Assembly (NCBI GenBank): GCA_003117195.1
Contig: BDSI01000030.1
Location: forward strand, 1,045,211-1,109,210
DNA: 64,000 nucleotides
Reading direction: 5' to 3'
Origin: Eudorina sp. 2006-703-Eu-15
Lineage: Eukaryota; Chlorophyta; Chlorophyceae; Chlamydomonadales; Volvocaceae
Below are positions 1 to 11,458 of the stretch, piece after piece (position 1 is the stretch's first letter; each line of letters starts with the position of its first letter). A program made the translations under genes and the position numbers. The notes below the pieces were generated by a model, which ran no database searches, was not told where the DNA came from, and saw nothing but the letters and a program-made list of their open reading frames with translations.

Positions 1-1849
1 AGCGGGTGCCCACATCCCCGCTGCCGCCAGCGGCGGTGGCGCCGCCTCCGCCTCCGCCTCCGCCTCCGCCGCTGCTGTCGGAAGCCACGCTCAGCACTCG
101 CTGCGTCTGTGCCGCTGCGGCGATGTCGCGTTGGCGAGGCTGCGCATGGTTTTGAGCTTGGTTGTGGGTGTGAGACTGAAGCTGGGGCGGCGCCGACTGG
201 CCGCCGTGGTACGACAGGGATTGGGGTTGGGTCTGGGAGTGGGGCGCGAAACAGGGCTGCAGCGAGCCGACGGCGGCGTGCGCTGACGCGCGCAGGAAGC
301 GCGCGGCGGCCTTCTCCTGCTGCTGCCGCATTTGCAGCCGTTGCACCGCCTGGCTCACGGCCATGGCGGAGAGCGCGTTCGTAGAGGCGGACCGCTGGTG
401 CCGCTGCTGCTGCAGAGGATCCTGCTGTGGATCCTGCTGTGGATCCTGCGGCGGCGGCGGCTCTTGCGGTTCGAGCGGGTTTTGCGGGCCAAGCGGGTGG
501 TGGTCAGGTGGCTGCAACCCATCCCCATCCATCTGGCGCCTGCACTCGGGCGCCAAAGGGCCACCTCCGCCTCCGCCTCCGCCCCCGCCTCCGCCTCCGC
601 CCCCGCCTCCGCCTCCGCCTCCGCTACTGCCTTCGCCTTCCCCTCCGCCTTCCCCTCCGTCTCTGTTGAGGCTGTCCGAGTCGCATGCGGCGGCGCTTAT
701 TTCCTCTCCCCCCGCGGCGGCGACCCCACGGCCGCCGTCGCCGCCGCTGCCCTCGTCCCCGTCCCCCTCGTCCTGGTCGCCGCCGTCGCCGCCGCCGCTA
801 CTGCTGCTGGACGGCGAACCGCTGCGCATCATCGGCTGCTGGTGAGGCGGGAAAGGCATCGCCGCCACCGTCGCCGCCGTCGCGTTGAGTGTCGCCTCCA
901 GCACGCGCCGCCGGATGGAGGGCTGGAGGGCGCGAGGGGCCGGCCGCAGCGGGTGTACCTCCGGCGGTGGCCTCCTGACCGGGGCATCCGACACGGCCAT
1001 ATGGGCGGCCGACGGAGGGCCGGCGGCCAAGCTAAAAGGCGCTGGGGAAGGGGCTGTGCCGTCTTGCTCGTGGTGCTGCTGGGGTTCGGGTTCAAGGACA
1101 GCTGGCACTGGCAGGTCAGCCTCGGGGCAGAGGACGGTCTCCGGTTGCGGGCTCGGCTGGGGATCCTCCTCCGGGTGTGGGTGCCGCAGAATGGCGGCCG
1201 TGATTGCGGCCGCGAGGGCAGAGGGCGTGGGGGCGGTGGGAGCGGGGCCCGACAGCAGGCGGACGGCGTGCACGGCCGTACGGTCCGCGGCCACGGCGAC
1301 CTGCGGCGCGGGTCCGGATCGGACACCGCGGACGTTGGTGGGGGTCCTGGAGGCGGCTGCTGCGGCGTCGCTTACGGGCGCCTCGAAGGACTGGCGCGAG
1401 GAGCCCGCGGATGTGACGGACTGGCGCCCGGAGTAGCTCCGGCTTGCGGCCAGCGACACCTCGAGCGGCAGGGCGATGTGCCCTGTTTCGTGTAGAAATG
1501 ATTGCCTCGAGTTTGTAGATGACGAGGCCGCGGCATTTGCGTCGGAAGACATTCTCCGCGCCGCAACGCACTCGGAGTCCGAGATGTCCGAGTCCGGACG
1601 AAGGCATTCCAGGTTAGCGCAAAGGACATGTTGGCTATGGCTGCCCCTTGGAGTAACTGGGCCCTCTGTGAGCCCCGTGCGACTGCTGCGTGGTGACCCT
1701 GCCTCAGTTGAGAGGCCAGCGCGAAGGCTCCTCAACAAACCGCGGATCGCGCCACCGCGGCTGGAGCTCGAGGAGTTTCCATCATTACCAACTGAGCCCC
1801 CTGATGCAATACCGCTTGCCGCCTTCTGACGGGTGGCCGATGGTGCCAT
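1..1849 (-). CDS. Large low-complexity protein, N-terminal part (runs off window)
   Basis: One reading frame on the minus strand stays open from an ATG at 1849-1847 to the window edge, at least 616 codons. It was chosen over the overlapping frames because its composition is coherent. It starts with a Ser/Gly-rich stretch (MAPSATRQKAASG...), continues with an acidic Ser patch (DSDISDSE), Ala/Pro/Val-rich segments, and a Ser/Gly/Asp/Glu-rich stretch. A pure glycine run of more than 20 residues is encoded around 555-625. Then come Gln/Pro-rich repeats (QDPQQDPQQDPLQQQ) and a short helical block near 300-370 (AVSQAVQRLQMRQQQEKAAARFLRASA). I recognise no catalytic domain and no signal peptide. Long disordered regions of this kind are common in volvocine regulatory and kinase proteins, but the function is unknown. 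Introns cannot be excluded. It is divergent to the gene starting near 2544. Confidence 0.6.
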   Translation of the reverse strand, partial: MAPSATRQKAASGIASGGSVGNDGNSSSSSRGGAIRGLLRSLRAGLSTEAGSPRSSRTGLTEGPVTPRGSHSQHVLCANLECLRPDSDISDSECVAARRMSSDANAAASSSTNSRQSFLHETGHIALPLEVSLAASRSYSGRQSVTSAGSSRQSFEAPVSDAAAAASRTPTNVRGVRSGPAPQVAVAADRTAVHAVRLLSGPAPTAPTPSALAAAITAAILRHPHPEEDPQPSPQPETVLCPEADLPVPAVLEPEPQQHHEQDGTAPSPAPFSLAAGPPSAAHMAVSDAPVRRPPPEVHPLRPAPRALQPSIRRRVLEATLNATAATVAAMPFPPHQQPMMRSGSPSSSSSGGGDGGDQDEGDGDEGSGGDGGRGVAAAGGEEISAAACDSDSLNRDGGEGGGEGEGSSGGGGGGGGGGGGGGGGGGGGGPLAPECRRQMDGDGLQPPDHHPLGPQNPLEPQEPPPPQDPQQDPQQDPLQQQRHQRSASTNALSAMAVSQAVQRLQMRQQQEKAAARFLRASAHAAVGSLQPCFAPHSQTQPQSLSYHGGQSAPPQLQSHTHNQAQNHAQPRQRDIAAAAQTQRVLSVASDSSGGGGGGGGGGATAAGGSGDVGTR

Positions 1850-2543
1850 AACAGGGCAAACCTAAACTTCATCCGACGCCTAGATGAAAAGTTGAAGCCA
1901 CAAAGGATGCTTTCGGATGGACATATCCAGGGAAACCCTCATAGGTCTCACAGGTTAACTGTCTGGTCGCGAAAAGTCCGTAACCGTACTCATCATCCGG
2001 TCGCTTTTTCAAGCCGAAGTAATCTTAAGTGTTAAACGTGCTTGACGTATGCATCAGCAGATTACACCTAGTAACTTTTCATAACGGACGTGGACTAAAA
2101 ACTTGTGTGCCGTACATACTTCGTCATTATCTCACTTGGTCCCATACATGGCTTGCCTTCTAATCTAGAATCGTAGGAATCTGTAAGGGTGCAACATGTT
2201 GGCCGCACCGAAAGCGGCAGCCTGGGGCCGGCGTCATGACTCTGTGCCAGCCTTGGAAGGCCGATTAAGGTCTCTGCGCTGCAAAACATGCATAATTCTT
2301 CACGGTATGCCTATGGGTCGAACTGCGGCCGCGACCGCATGCAACAAACCAAATGCTAGTTTTGTAGCCGGGCTCTTTCCTAGATCTGACTGAGCAGATC
2401 TAATTACTCATGTAAAATTAAAATGTATTGATTATTGAACGGCTGAGATCGCGATGTACTGAAGGCACTCCTGCAGTCGTCAGCGGCGGCGCGATGTTTC
2501 TATCTGGCTGGGCTTCAAGCTCTCTACCACTGCAGCTGCAGTC
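1850..2543. promoter_or_regulatory. Intergenic region between two divergent genes
   Basis: About 690 bases separate the minus-strand start at 1849 from the proposed plus-strand start at 2544. Base composition drops in GC relative to both flanking genes and no convincing exon is seen. Position makes it the likely promoter region for both genes. No TATA box or named element could be assigned with confidence. Confidence 0.35.
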
Positions 2544-5500
2544 ATGATTGTGTTTGCGCAGCTCAGCATTTTCGGACGGCCAAGTACATATCCGCACTTT
2601 GTCGCGCGATCGCCGTACAGTTCTCCTCCGGCCCCTCCCAACCAGCAATGCCCATGATCTTTTCTTCCCCCGCGCCCCTCTCCCCCTCTTCCCCTCACAG
2701 CGCCAAATCTGCCATGGAGCTTGACGGCAGGGCCCGCTCTGCTGTCCACGCCTGTTGACTGCCGCCACACTCCCCGACGGAGCCGTTCGCCCCTCACCGC
2801 GACCGCCACGGGTGAGACGGTGCGCCACATCACCTCTCTTGCGCGGGCGGTGCGGATGATGTAGGCGCGGCTGCGCGGGGATGGCCATGCGCTGAAGGGG
2901 TCCCTGCGCGACGGGCAGCTCCTGAGGCTGGGCATCGCAGCCCAGCCATCATTCAGAGGACGACTCGCTGTCTTGTCTTTTCCTTACGCTTTGCATCGCC
3001 ATACACAGCCTTTGCTCCACGTGCCGAGAGCCACGGAGTCGGCGCCTTGAGACATCGCGAGTCAGGGCAACCCACCGCCTGTGTACCTCGTCAGTCCATT
3101 GTAGATGGTTGATCCACCGACTCCACTCTGCAACTCCTCCGCTGACCACCCTGACCCCAGGCACAGGCCAGGATGTCCGCACAGCCGATTACACCGAGGC
3201 GGAGCGGGACGCCCAGGACGCGGAGCAGGACGCCGAGGAGGACGCGGCCCAGATGGTGGCGGCGGCCCAGGAGGTGGACGACGAGGCGGCGGCGAGGGAT
3301 GCGGCGGCCATGCCCGCGGAGACTGACGCTGCGGCGACTGCGGGGCAGGAGCTGGTTTCGGAGGAGGTGGAGCAGGAGGTGGAGCAAGTCATTGAGGTGG
3401 GGAGTGCCGCCGGCATGTGTGGGTCTCTGAGCCCGGAGCTGCACAGGGCCGGGCCTGGTGATGGGATCCCCGAAGTGGTGGGATCCCCGAAGTGGTGGGA
3501 TCTGCAGAGGAGCGCACGCCCGTGATGAGAGACTGAGCTTACGGGATTGTTCAGATTGCCATGAGTGCCAGAGGATAGAGCAGGTGGAGAATCAGCCACG
3601 TTCATAAACTGGTCGGTGGTGGGCCCTTTTTGGGTGAGGCAATGTCCGCTTGTCCCGCAGTTGGAGGAGATGATGCATGCGCGCAAGGGGGCGTGTCTGA
3701 ACCGAACCCGGTGCGGTGCAGCGCGGGGCGGTGCGGGATGGTGTGCGTCACTTCATTCGATTTGGGTTTTGTTATGGACGCAAGGAGGCAAGGGTCAAGG
3801 AACCACACATCGACGGGGAATTCAGCGGCCAAACTAAAAACCGGCATGTCCTGGGCGGATGCGGGCGGCTGAGTCGGGGACTTGGAATAAGAGCCCGGGG
3901 GACACCGGCTGTCCTGGGTGTCTTGGCTGTCCCCGGTGTCTAGGTTGCACACCACCAACCTGCCGGGAGGGCAGCAGCAGCCGGTCCGGGTACCCGCGGT
4001 CGCCTTGCCCTACTCCCATGCCGCCCCCGCTCTTGTCTGTCTTCTCGGGCTGCACCCCGTTGGTGCTTTTGCGGGCCATCAGTCCCCGCTATCGGCGCCC
4101 CCAGAGCGGGCTATGGCGTCTGCGGGTTGTCTCACACGGGGTCGTCACAACCCGGTGTGTCACGCGGGTCTTCGGGACCGGGGCCGGGGGAGGGGGCGGG
4201 GGCGGGGCGGAGTTGAGGGCTCCTACGGGGATGGCGTGCGGAGGTGGTCCTGGCTGTGGCCGTGACTTGATCCCCCGCGCCCCGGGGCCCCGGATCGCCT
4301 CTCGAACACTTCCTCCCAGCTGCTCCCCGCCATTCCCTACCGCCTAATACTAATCATCCTCGAACCTACCAAAAGTCACTTATCCTTGCATCTGCCGATC
4401 AGCCTCACCCACCCCCTGACTGCCGTCCTATATCAATTTCCTATACCCCCCGACTGCCTTGTCCCCCGCAGCCCCTCACGTTCCAGTCGGCGCTGTCCCG
4501 CTCGCAAGCTTTCCTCACCACCACCTTGCCGGGCAAGCTGCTGCTGGGCGGCCTGGCGGCCGCCTTCCTGGGCTCCCTGGCCCTGGCCACCTACCGCGCC
4601 TGGCAGAAGGCCAACACGGCCCAGGCCAAGCGCATCCGCCAGATCGACCGCAACCGGGACCTGGTGGAGGGCATCAACAAGTACCTGCTGGCGGGCAACA
4701 GGGCGGGGCTCACGGCGGGCGTGCTCGGGGTGGGTGGCCCGCTCTGGTGTAGGAGCGCCAACGGGGGCTGTTGGATGAGGATTTCCATGGCCGTACTGAC
4801 TGTGCTGACTGCCAGAGCAAGATACCGGCGGAGACATCGACAGTGTTTACTGCCAACAGGGTCTCTTGCATGGGACTCGGATGCGGGGCTGGCTGGTGCG
4901 GGATGCTGCCCAGCGCCCACCACCACCACCACCACCACCACCACCACCATCACCACCACTGGCGCTCCCAAAGCGCTGTGCGCTGTGCAGGTGGAGGGTG
5001 TTGTGTTCGGGCGGCAGCGGCCTGGGGCGTGGCGGTTGTAACAGTAACGGTTACAGTTGATTCCGGTGGAGAGCGTGGCATAGAGGGCCGTTTCGTTTCG
5101 CCAGCTTGCCTCTCTGTTCCCCGCCCACCTCTGTGTGGCCCTCCCTCCCACGGCCCCGCCCGCGCTGCCCCGCCCGCCCGCCTTCTTGTGACCCTCCCTC
5201 CCTCAGAAGCTGCAGCGCGCCTCGGGGTTCAGCCCGGTGGAGGTCTTCCGCAAGTACCTCTGGTACCTGTTGCGGGAGCGCAAGTTCGACCAGGGGGCGG
5301 TGGAGGACCTCATCGCGCTCAAGGTGGGGAGGCGAGGGGCTGCCTGGGGGGTTGCCGGGTCGGGGGTTGCCGGGTCGGGATCGGGGGTTGCCGGGTCGGG
5401 GGTTGCCGGGTCGGGGGTTGCCGGGTCGGGGGTTGCCGGGTCGGGGGTGTCGGGTCGGGGGTGTCGGGTCGGGGGTGTCGGGTCGGGGGTGTCGGGTTAG

Positions 5501-7450
5501 GAGGGGGGATGCGAGGGCGATGGGCGATGGGGAGGCCAGCGGTGGAAGGGCGCGGGTGCAACCCCTCGGGGGATCAAGACCGGCGATCAGTGGGCTGGTC
5601 GTTGAGCGGTGTGATCCGGTTGTTGTTGGGGAGGTGGACGTCACCCGACCCCATCCAGCGGGGTTGTGTGTACTCGCAACACTCTCGCCCCTCGCCTCCG
5701 CTTTCCAAACCCTCCTCCCCCCTTTGCCGATGTTCGCAGAACGGTCTGGGGCTAACGGACGAAGACGTGGGGGAGGCGCTGCGCGAGCGCGCAACCCGTA
5801 TCTACGACAAGTACGGCACTCTGATGCTGAACACGGAGGGCCTCACGCTCTCGGGCGCGCAGCGGAAAGCGACTTGTACGGCGTTGTTCCGGAAGGTACG
5901 AGGTCGGCCAGGGGGCCGGCCGCTCGCCGTGCGTGTGGGTCAGAGGCGCTGGGATGCGACATGCAAGCAGGGGGTGTACAGCAGCACACGGAGGTTTCCA
6001 CCAGGCGCAGGAAAACCCCGTGATGTTTGGCAATGTGCCTCTTTGCACGGCAGCAAGGGCGGATGGATGGCGCGCGGGTTACCGTGTTGACGAGAGGATG
6101 AACCGTCCAGGGGAGCTGGGAGGGAGGTGGATGCTTCGAACCGTCCAGGGGAGCTGGGAGGGAGGTGGATGCTTCGAACCGTCCAGGGGAGCTGGGAGGG
6201 AGGTGGATGCTTCGAACCGTCCAGGGGAGCTGGGAGGGAGGTGGATGGTTCGAACCGTCCAGGGGAGCTGGGAGGGAGGTGGATGGTTCGAACCGTCCAG
6301 GGGAGCTGGGAGGGAGGTGGATGCTTCGAACCGTCCAGGGGAGCTGGGAGGGAGGTGGACGGTTCGAGGGTGTGTCTCGCGCTGCCGCGTCCGTCGTCTC
6401 GTGAGGGCATACGGTGGGTGGCGAGCAGACAACGACCTGAAAAGCTTGCAAGCCAGGAGACAAATGACATCCCGTGGGAACTGGGTTATGGTTAGGGTGC
6501 GTGCATGCGTGTAACTGGGTTAGGGTACGTGTAACTGGGTTAGGGTGCGTGTATGCGTGCACGTGTGTTTTACGATGGTGGTGTGTGTTTAGAGAAGAGA
6601 CCCGCCCGACCCAAACCAAGGACCAAAATACGTCCCATAATAACCTGCAAATGAACAAACATTGATGGTGTGTGTGTGGGTGGCTCCGGAACCTCGCAGG
6701 TGCTCTACTTGGCGGAATGTGAGCGGCTGGTGGGAGCAGCGGCCAACGAGCCGGGCGGCAGTGGCGCGGGCAGCGTGGCGGATATCGGGAAGGTGAGTCG
6801 GCGCGGATGTGCGGCAGCTGGGCTGGGCTGGGCTGGGTGGGCTGGCTGGGTAGCAGAGGTAGCCGTGCCGTGGACGCCCAAGGGGGTCGGCGGGCGTCGG
6901 CATTCACCGCCTGGGGCCACGAGGGTACCCCGAGGGAGTCTGTGTGGTGGAGGACAGCAACGACTTCGCGCGGCTCGCTGCAAGCGGAGAACTTGGATCC
7001 GGTTGTGACAGCACCTGGCTGTTCACCTACCAGCTGTTATGGAGGTGCGGTCAGCCGCAGCTTCACCGGGCTTGGGCCTGGACGCGCTCCTTAACGTGTC
7101 GGTGGGGCAACCCGACCGGTGGGGCTGCCCGGCGCACCTGTGGGCAAACCGGCTGCCGGCTGCACCTCGGCATCTGAGCGCTTGGGCGCTGCGCTGTGTG
7201 GGTTTCACCTTGAGGAGATGTTGTTTTAGTACCGCATCCTGACTGCGGCGGCCCCCGCCTTTTCCTTGTCGCGGTGGCTGTACGATCTTCACAGATCTTC
7301 GGAGCGACCGTGGAGGACATGGAGCGGCTCCGGATTAAGAATCTGTACGAGGCGGAACTGGATCTGGAGGGCATGATGGCGGATTCCACGGACGAGCAGG
7401 AAGACGCGGCGCCGCAGGCGGATACGGGGTCGGGGCCGGCCAAGAAGTGA
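2544..7450 (+). CDS. Predicted chloroplast membrane protein of unknown function
   Basis: Proposed exons: 2544-2583, 2701-2811, 3161-3396, 4472-4729, 5207-5323, 5740-5895, 6700-6792, 7295-7450 (388 aa). The last five introns are all phase 0 with clear AG acceptors and GTGGGT, GTGGGG, GTACGA and GTGAGT donors. The first two exons are tentative: they are supported only by matching phase, and the first donor is weak (GTACAT). The encoded N-terminus resembles a transit peptide. It is followed by a strongly acidic helical segment (EAERDAQDAEQDAEED), one membrane helix (LLLGGLAAAFLGSLALATY), then a helical region with VEVFRKYLWYLLRERKFD and LRERATRIYDKYGTLMLNTEG, and an acidic tail. The pattern recalls conserved plastid-envelope proteins of plants, but I cannot name the family. 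Introns carry minisatellites. Confidence 0.65.
4914..4962. repeat. CAC trinucleotide microsatellite in intron
   Basis: A run of CAC/ACC triplets lies in the intron after exon 4472-4729. It produces spurious poly-His and poly-Pro readings in overlapping frames and is not coding. Confidence 0.85.
5346..5500. repeat. 15-bp GGGTTGCCGGGTCGG-type minisatellite in intron
   Basis: About ten head-to-tail copies of a 15-bp unit, drifting to a GGGTGTCGGGTCG variant at the 3' end, lie just downstream of the donor at 5324. All three frames stay open because the unit contains no stop, which explains several false ORFs here. Confidence 0.85.
6101..6366. repeat. 38-bp minisatellite, seven copies, in intron
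   Basis: Seven nearly identical 38-bp units beginning AACCGTCCAGGGGAGCTGGG are spaced exactly 38 bases apart. The unit length is not a multiple of three, so the same peptide reappears in three frames. It sits in the large intron between exons 5740-5895 and 6700-6792. Confidence 0.9.
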
Positions 7451-8960
7451 ATGGCGCTGGCACCCAGCCCGTAGCTGTTGTGTTTTGGGAGACGGATGCC
7501 GGGACACCGCTGGTGTGCGGCCGGGGATCGGTGCTGCGGTCTCTTGCCTAGTTTTGGGTCCCGTCGGGGCGAGGCCTGGTAGTGGTGTCCCCACCCACCA
7601 GCCAGAAGGGCTTGGGGTCCAGGGGGTTGGGGGTCTAGGGGGTTGGGGGCTTGGGGGTTGGGGGCTTGGGTTTGGGTGTGGGGCTTGGGTTTGAAGCGAC
7701 GAGTCCTTGTCCCGTCGCCAGGCAGAAGGGACTGGGGTTGGGGTATGGGCGTACGGTGTGCTTTCGGCGACGAGGAGGGTCAGGAGACCCTAGCTTTGGT
7801 ATCGGAAGGCGGTGTCCCTCCACCATCGGAGTTCGGGGAAGAAGGGGGCGTGGTGCGCCCGGACCGATCCTGGCCGACGGGGCACGGACCCGTGGGTCGC
7901 TGAGTGTCGACTGTCGAGGTGTGTCCTCCGCACCCTACGTTGGGAGGTGGTGCGCTGCACCTGCGCGCTGCGGCCCATGCAGTTACGGCGTCCGCTCCTG
8001 TCCTGGAGTCGATGTCCGCCACATGTTGTTTTGGCGCGGCCATGGTAGCGTGCCTTCGTCTAGGTGGTCGAGGGCTGTGCTGGCGGCGGCCAGTGGCCGC
8101 CCCGGTCAACGCCTGGGAAGCGGTCGCGGCCCGGGTGACCCGGCAGTGCACGAGGCCAAGAAGGAGCTGAACGGGCGCGGTCGGCAGGCAAACACGGGAA
8201 GAGAGCTGCGAATCCTGCTCTGTGCGGACTCCTTTTAATGACTCAATACCAAGGGTTCGGACGGCCCACGACCTTACTGTATGTGCCTTCTCTGGGCGGG
8301 TAGTGCATGCCGGGGAAGCAGACGGGGCCGTCGGTGAGTTACGTAGCGCTGGTGGTGGAGGTGGTGGTGGGCGGGGGGAGGGAGAGATAGATGTGCGATG
8401 GTGGCGTCGGACGCCGGCACCTGTCCACCCACCCGCCCACCGACGGAGGGAAGTGCCCGTCCGGGTTCGCAGCAGGGTCGGGTTCCCTCGGGCCCAGCTA
8501 GACGGCTGCTCAGCTGAGTCGATAATGACTTGGGAGTTAACATGGGTGGGGGGGTGGAGACCGGGTGGGTCGGGTGGGTCGGAGGAAGTGGACCCGCGTC
8601 GGGCCAGAAGCAGTCGTTTGCCGTTTTTTCGTTTTCGGGCGCTGGGATGGAGCATCAGGGAGGGTCGGGCCACTGGCGACTGCCTTTTATGGTTTCCTCG
8701 TTCGCGGAATGGACACAAAACGTTGTGTGCGGTGGGGACGAGGGTGTCAGGAGATAGCGGCGGAGAAACAGGCGCGTGCGCGGGTGAGATGGATGCTACG
8801 CGGCGGCGTGGAGGGTCGGGTGTCAGGGAGGGTCCGGGTGGATGACTCATCGCTATGACGCTTCATTCACTCATTCGTCGTGGGGTTCAGGGCGGTTAGG
8901 GCGTTCGCAGGGAGTGAGTGAGAGACGTCGGAGAGGAGCGCATGTGAACTTCAAGTCGCT
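7451..8960. other. 3' flank of the membrane-protein gene, no further gene seen
   Basis: This stretch follows the stop codon at 7448-7450. A GGGGTTGGGGGCTT-like degenerate minisatellite is present near 7614-7690. The remainder is GC-rich with overlapping low-quality ORFs on both strands but no codon pattern, splice structure or protein motif that I can support. Confidence 0.5.
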
Positions 8961-8969
8961 CAGAGCAGC

Positions 8970-9180
8970 GTGCTCTTTGGCCGAGGGGTCAAGCGACGCG
9001 GGTGAATTTGCACGGCTTGGATGGGTTGTGGGTGATGAACGTACACAAATGCCTTGGGCCATTCGCTTGGATCTCGTGCCGGTAGTTAGTAGTACCCGTC
9101 GGTATTTGTTAGGGCTGCTTGCGGATTGGAGGAGGTTAACCAGATCGCGACCTCAACAGGAATCATGGCTACGAGGACAC
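8970..9180. repeat. Dispersed repeat A, copy 1
   Basis: The segment containing GCCGAGGGGTCAAGC, GGGTGAATTTGCACG and a downstream GGGCCATTC and GGGCTGCTTGCGG is partly matched by 14785-14985 in the same order and spacing. The two copies are diverged by substitutions and small indels, as expected of an old dispersed element. Confidence 0.55.
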
Positions 9181-9204
9181 ATATCTAGAAGGCGCCACAC
9201 ACTG

Positions 9205-9712
9205 TACGGCCCCACTTTCCCGCAGCCGGTGCAGTCCCAGGAGTAAATTGAGTCATAATCAGCGCTCGTCAGGGCTTCAGGGGGCTTTCGGTTTTGGCGC
9301 GCTTTGCAGAATTCTGCTGGCATTAATGTCGACTGGATTAATGCCAGCCGACATACCTGCTGGTTCGGCCGCGTTCTTTCTTTCTGGTCTTTTTCCCGCC
9401 CTCCCTCCATCTGACAGCATTCGGGGGAGAGGGCCGGCGCCCGGCGGTCGTGGTGTGGACGGGCTTCGCCGCCTGCCTGACGGAGCAGGGCCATGTGGTG
9501 CCTCGTGGCGGGAAGGGGAGTACCGGAGCCCGAGCTTGGAAGCGCGGAGGGCTCCGGAAAGGTTGGGAGTCATCGGCAGGGTGGCGAGAGCAGAGGCCGG
9601 CCGCTCGGGGCGGACAGCATCCCAGGCCCGGGGCCGTCGAACCCATATCCCACATGGCGCCTCTCCCGACCAGACGAGGCGTTTGAGGGTGTACGAGGAC
9701 GGAACGGTGACT
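9205..9712. repeat. Dispersed repeat B, copy 1
   Basis: About 500 bases starting TTCCCGCAGCCGGTGCAGTC are closely matched by 13725-14190 in the same orientation. Copy 1 carries an insertion near 9315-9345. Shared landmarks include GGGAAGGGGAGTACCGGAGC and ATCCCAGGCCCGGGGCCGT. On the minus strand both copies can encode a short WDCTGCG peptide, so the repeat may contain an exon of a transposon-borne gene. The element class is unknown. Confidence 0.75.
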
Positions 9713-9979
9713 AGTGTCGTCGGGGTGTAGTGCTAAGTCACCGGGCAATTGCTCGTAGTTCCTGGATGGGTACCTCGACGTTACGTATAACGACTTCACC
9801 ATCCGCACCCGCGGCATTCACCCGCCCAGGCAAGCAAGTGGGTTGTAGCTCAGGGTATCGACCCAAAGGTGGGGGGCCCTCGGCCTCGGAACTAAACGAT
9901 GCGTCCTACCTGGCCCGGCATCGCCCTGGAGCTGTGCTGCGATCCTGCTCCGGGCTTCTACGGGCTGCCACCAACGAAA

Positions 9980-11400
9980 GGCAGGGCGACAAAAGAAATG
10001 CGCTGGTACCCGGCCAGGGGTGAACCGTCAGAGCGAAATGCAACAGTCCAGTGCATAGCCATATCGGTTATTTTTGGGCGGGGCCCCAGCGCGAAGCGCG
10101 TTCGGGGGGCCCCGCCCCCTAGGATTGCCCATGTCCGTGTGTCCGGTAACGGCAAAACGCTCATTATCCGCTAAACTAATTCGCTATGTTTGTCATATTA
10201 ATTGTCCTCTATTGCAAGGTAACTTTGGTTTGGCTGAAAAAAATTCTTTGCGCACAAACGGTCAAAGTAAAGCTCCGCGGTCTCCATGGACCCGAGTCAA
10301 CATCCACCCAACGCCTCTCGCGCTCATATTTGTTTCAACGGGTGCCGCGTGATGAATACTTGGATTAAGGATGGGCGGCGCGTGCTAAATTGAACTTCCA
10401 TAGTGTTCTGATGTTCAAACATCAGAACGCCACCAACATCAAGATTTGCCTTTCTGTCTTGCCAGATGAATACAATTCAACAATATGTATTGAATCAAAG
10501 TTTCAAGATGCAAAGGGATAGCATACCGAGTACCAACGAGTTCTCCAGTTCCGATGGCCGAAGTCCGGGTCTCACCGCGGCTTTTTCGCACCCTGTTTTT
10601 GCCTTATATTTGCTATGTAACTATTGATGGCAAACGTTTAGAGGTTCACGTCTGCTGCGGGCGTGCAACTGATGGGACGGACCAACCAACTACAGTTTCA
10701 CGGCAAAACAAGAATGCTTCCAGCTTGCTTTTTGATATCTGCTTGACAGACGGATGTGGTAGTGCAGAGGCGTCTAATAATGCAGTTGCGGTGACCGCCG
10801 TTGGCGGCGCGTACTGCAGGTTGGTTTCGGGGCTACCCTGCCTGCTCAATCTATGCACAGCGATCCACCTTCAACATCAACGACACCCTCAATGGCACCC
10901 TTTCACACTCTCACACTCTTGCGCGGTAACAGAGTTTCCGTTGTAAAGCAAGCGGCCCTTACGGATTGTAGGGGGCCCCGCCCTTTTTCCGGCTTCAAGG
11001 AAGCCGACCCCCTACTTGTCAAACCAAAGCTAACGTTTTGGTGTTTGCGTGGTCGGCCAGCACTCAAGGCCATTTCTCAGTGCCGCGGTACGTTTCGGTG
11101 CAGTCAAGCAGCCTTCCTGAATGACTGCGGCGTGGTACTAATGTGTTTATTGGCCAACACAAACTCGAAACCTTCATGGCCAACACAAACTCGAAACCTT
11201 CATATCAACAAAGTTGAATTTCAAGCAAGTAATGACAGAGCATGCAAACCCTCTGATGCAAACTGCGTCCACACCGCCGTACAGTACTTTTGATTCGCGG
11301 GAAAATGGAATTCATTCCTGCTAACGTAATCTATTATCGTTTGACCAACATACTAGGTATAAACAAGCTCGCTGACGCCCGCGCGGTCTTGACCTAACCT
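9980..11400. other. Lower-GC segment bounded by GGGGGCCCCGCCC motifs
   Basis: GC content falls visibly here compared with the flanks. Two GC-rich motifs, near 10078-10122 and 10968-11000, share GGGGGCCCCGCCC and the first can fold as a GCGC hairpin. An ORF at 10554-10946 (131 codons) lies between them but its product matches nothing I recognise. A direct 26-27 base repeat (GGCCAACACAAACTCGAAAC) occurs near 11151-11205. This may be an old mobile element or organelle-derived insert; neither is shown. Confidence 0.35.
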
Positions 11401-11458
11401 TTTCGGAAGTCGGCCCCACGGGTCGTCCTTTGGCTTTTCATTCTGGGCGCTCCAAACC

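Noticed and set aside
3105..3326. ATG at 3105 as the start of the plastid membrane-protein gene
   Set aside because: That ATG is in another frame from the conserved exon; the acidic helix exon is read from the acceptor at 3160/3161.
6079..6514. Several ORFs of repeated peptide on both strands
   Set aside because: They are readings of the 38-bp intronic minisatellite in all frames.
9842..9900. TAGCTCAGGG, a tRNA A-box-like motif
   Set aside because: No matching B-box or closing acceptor stem downstream.
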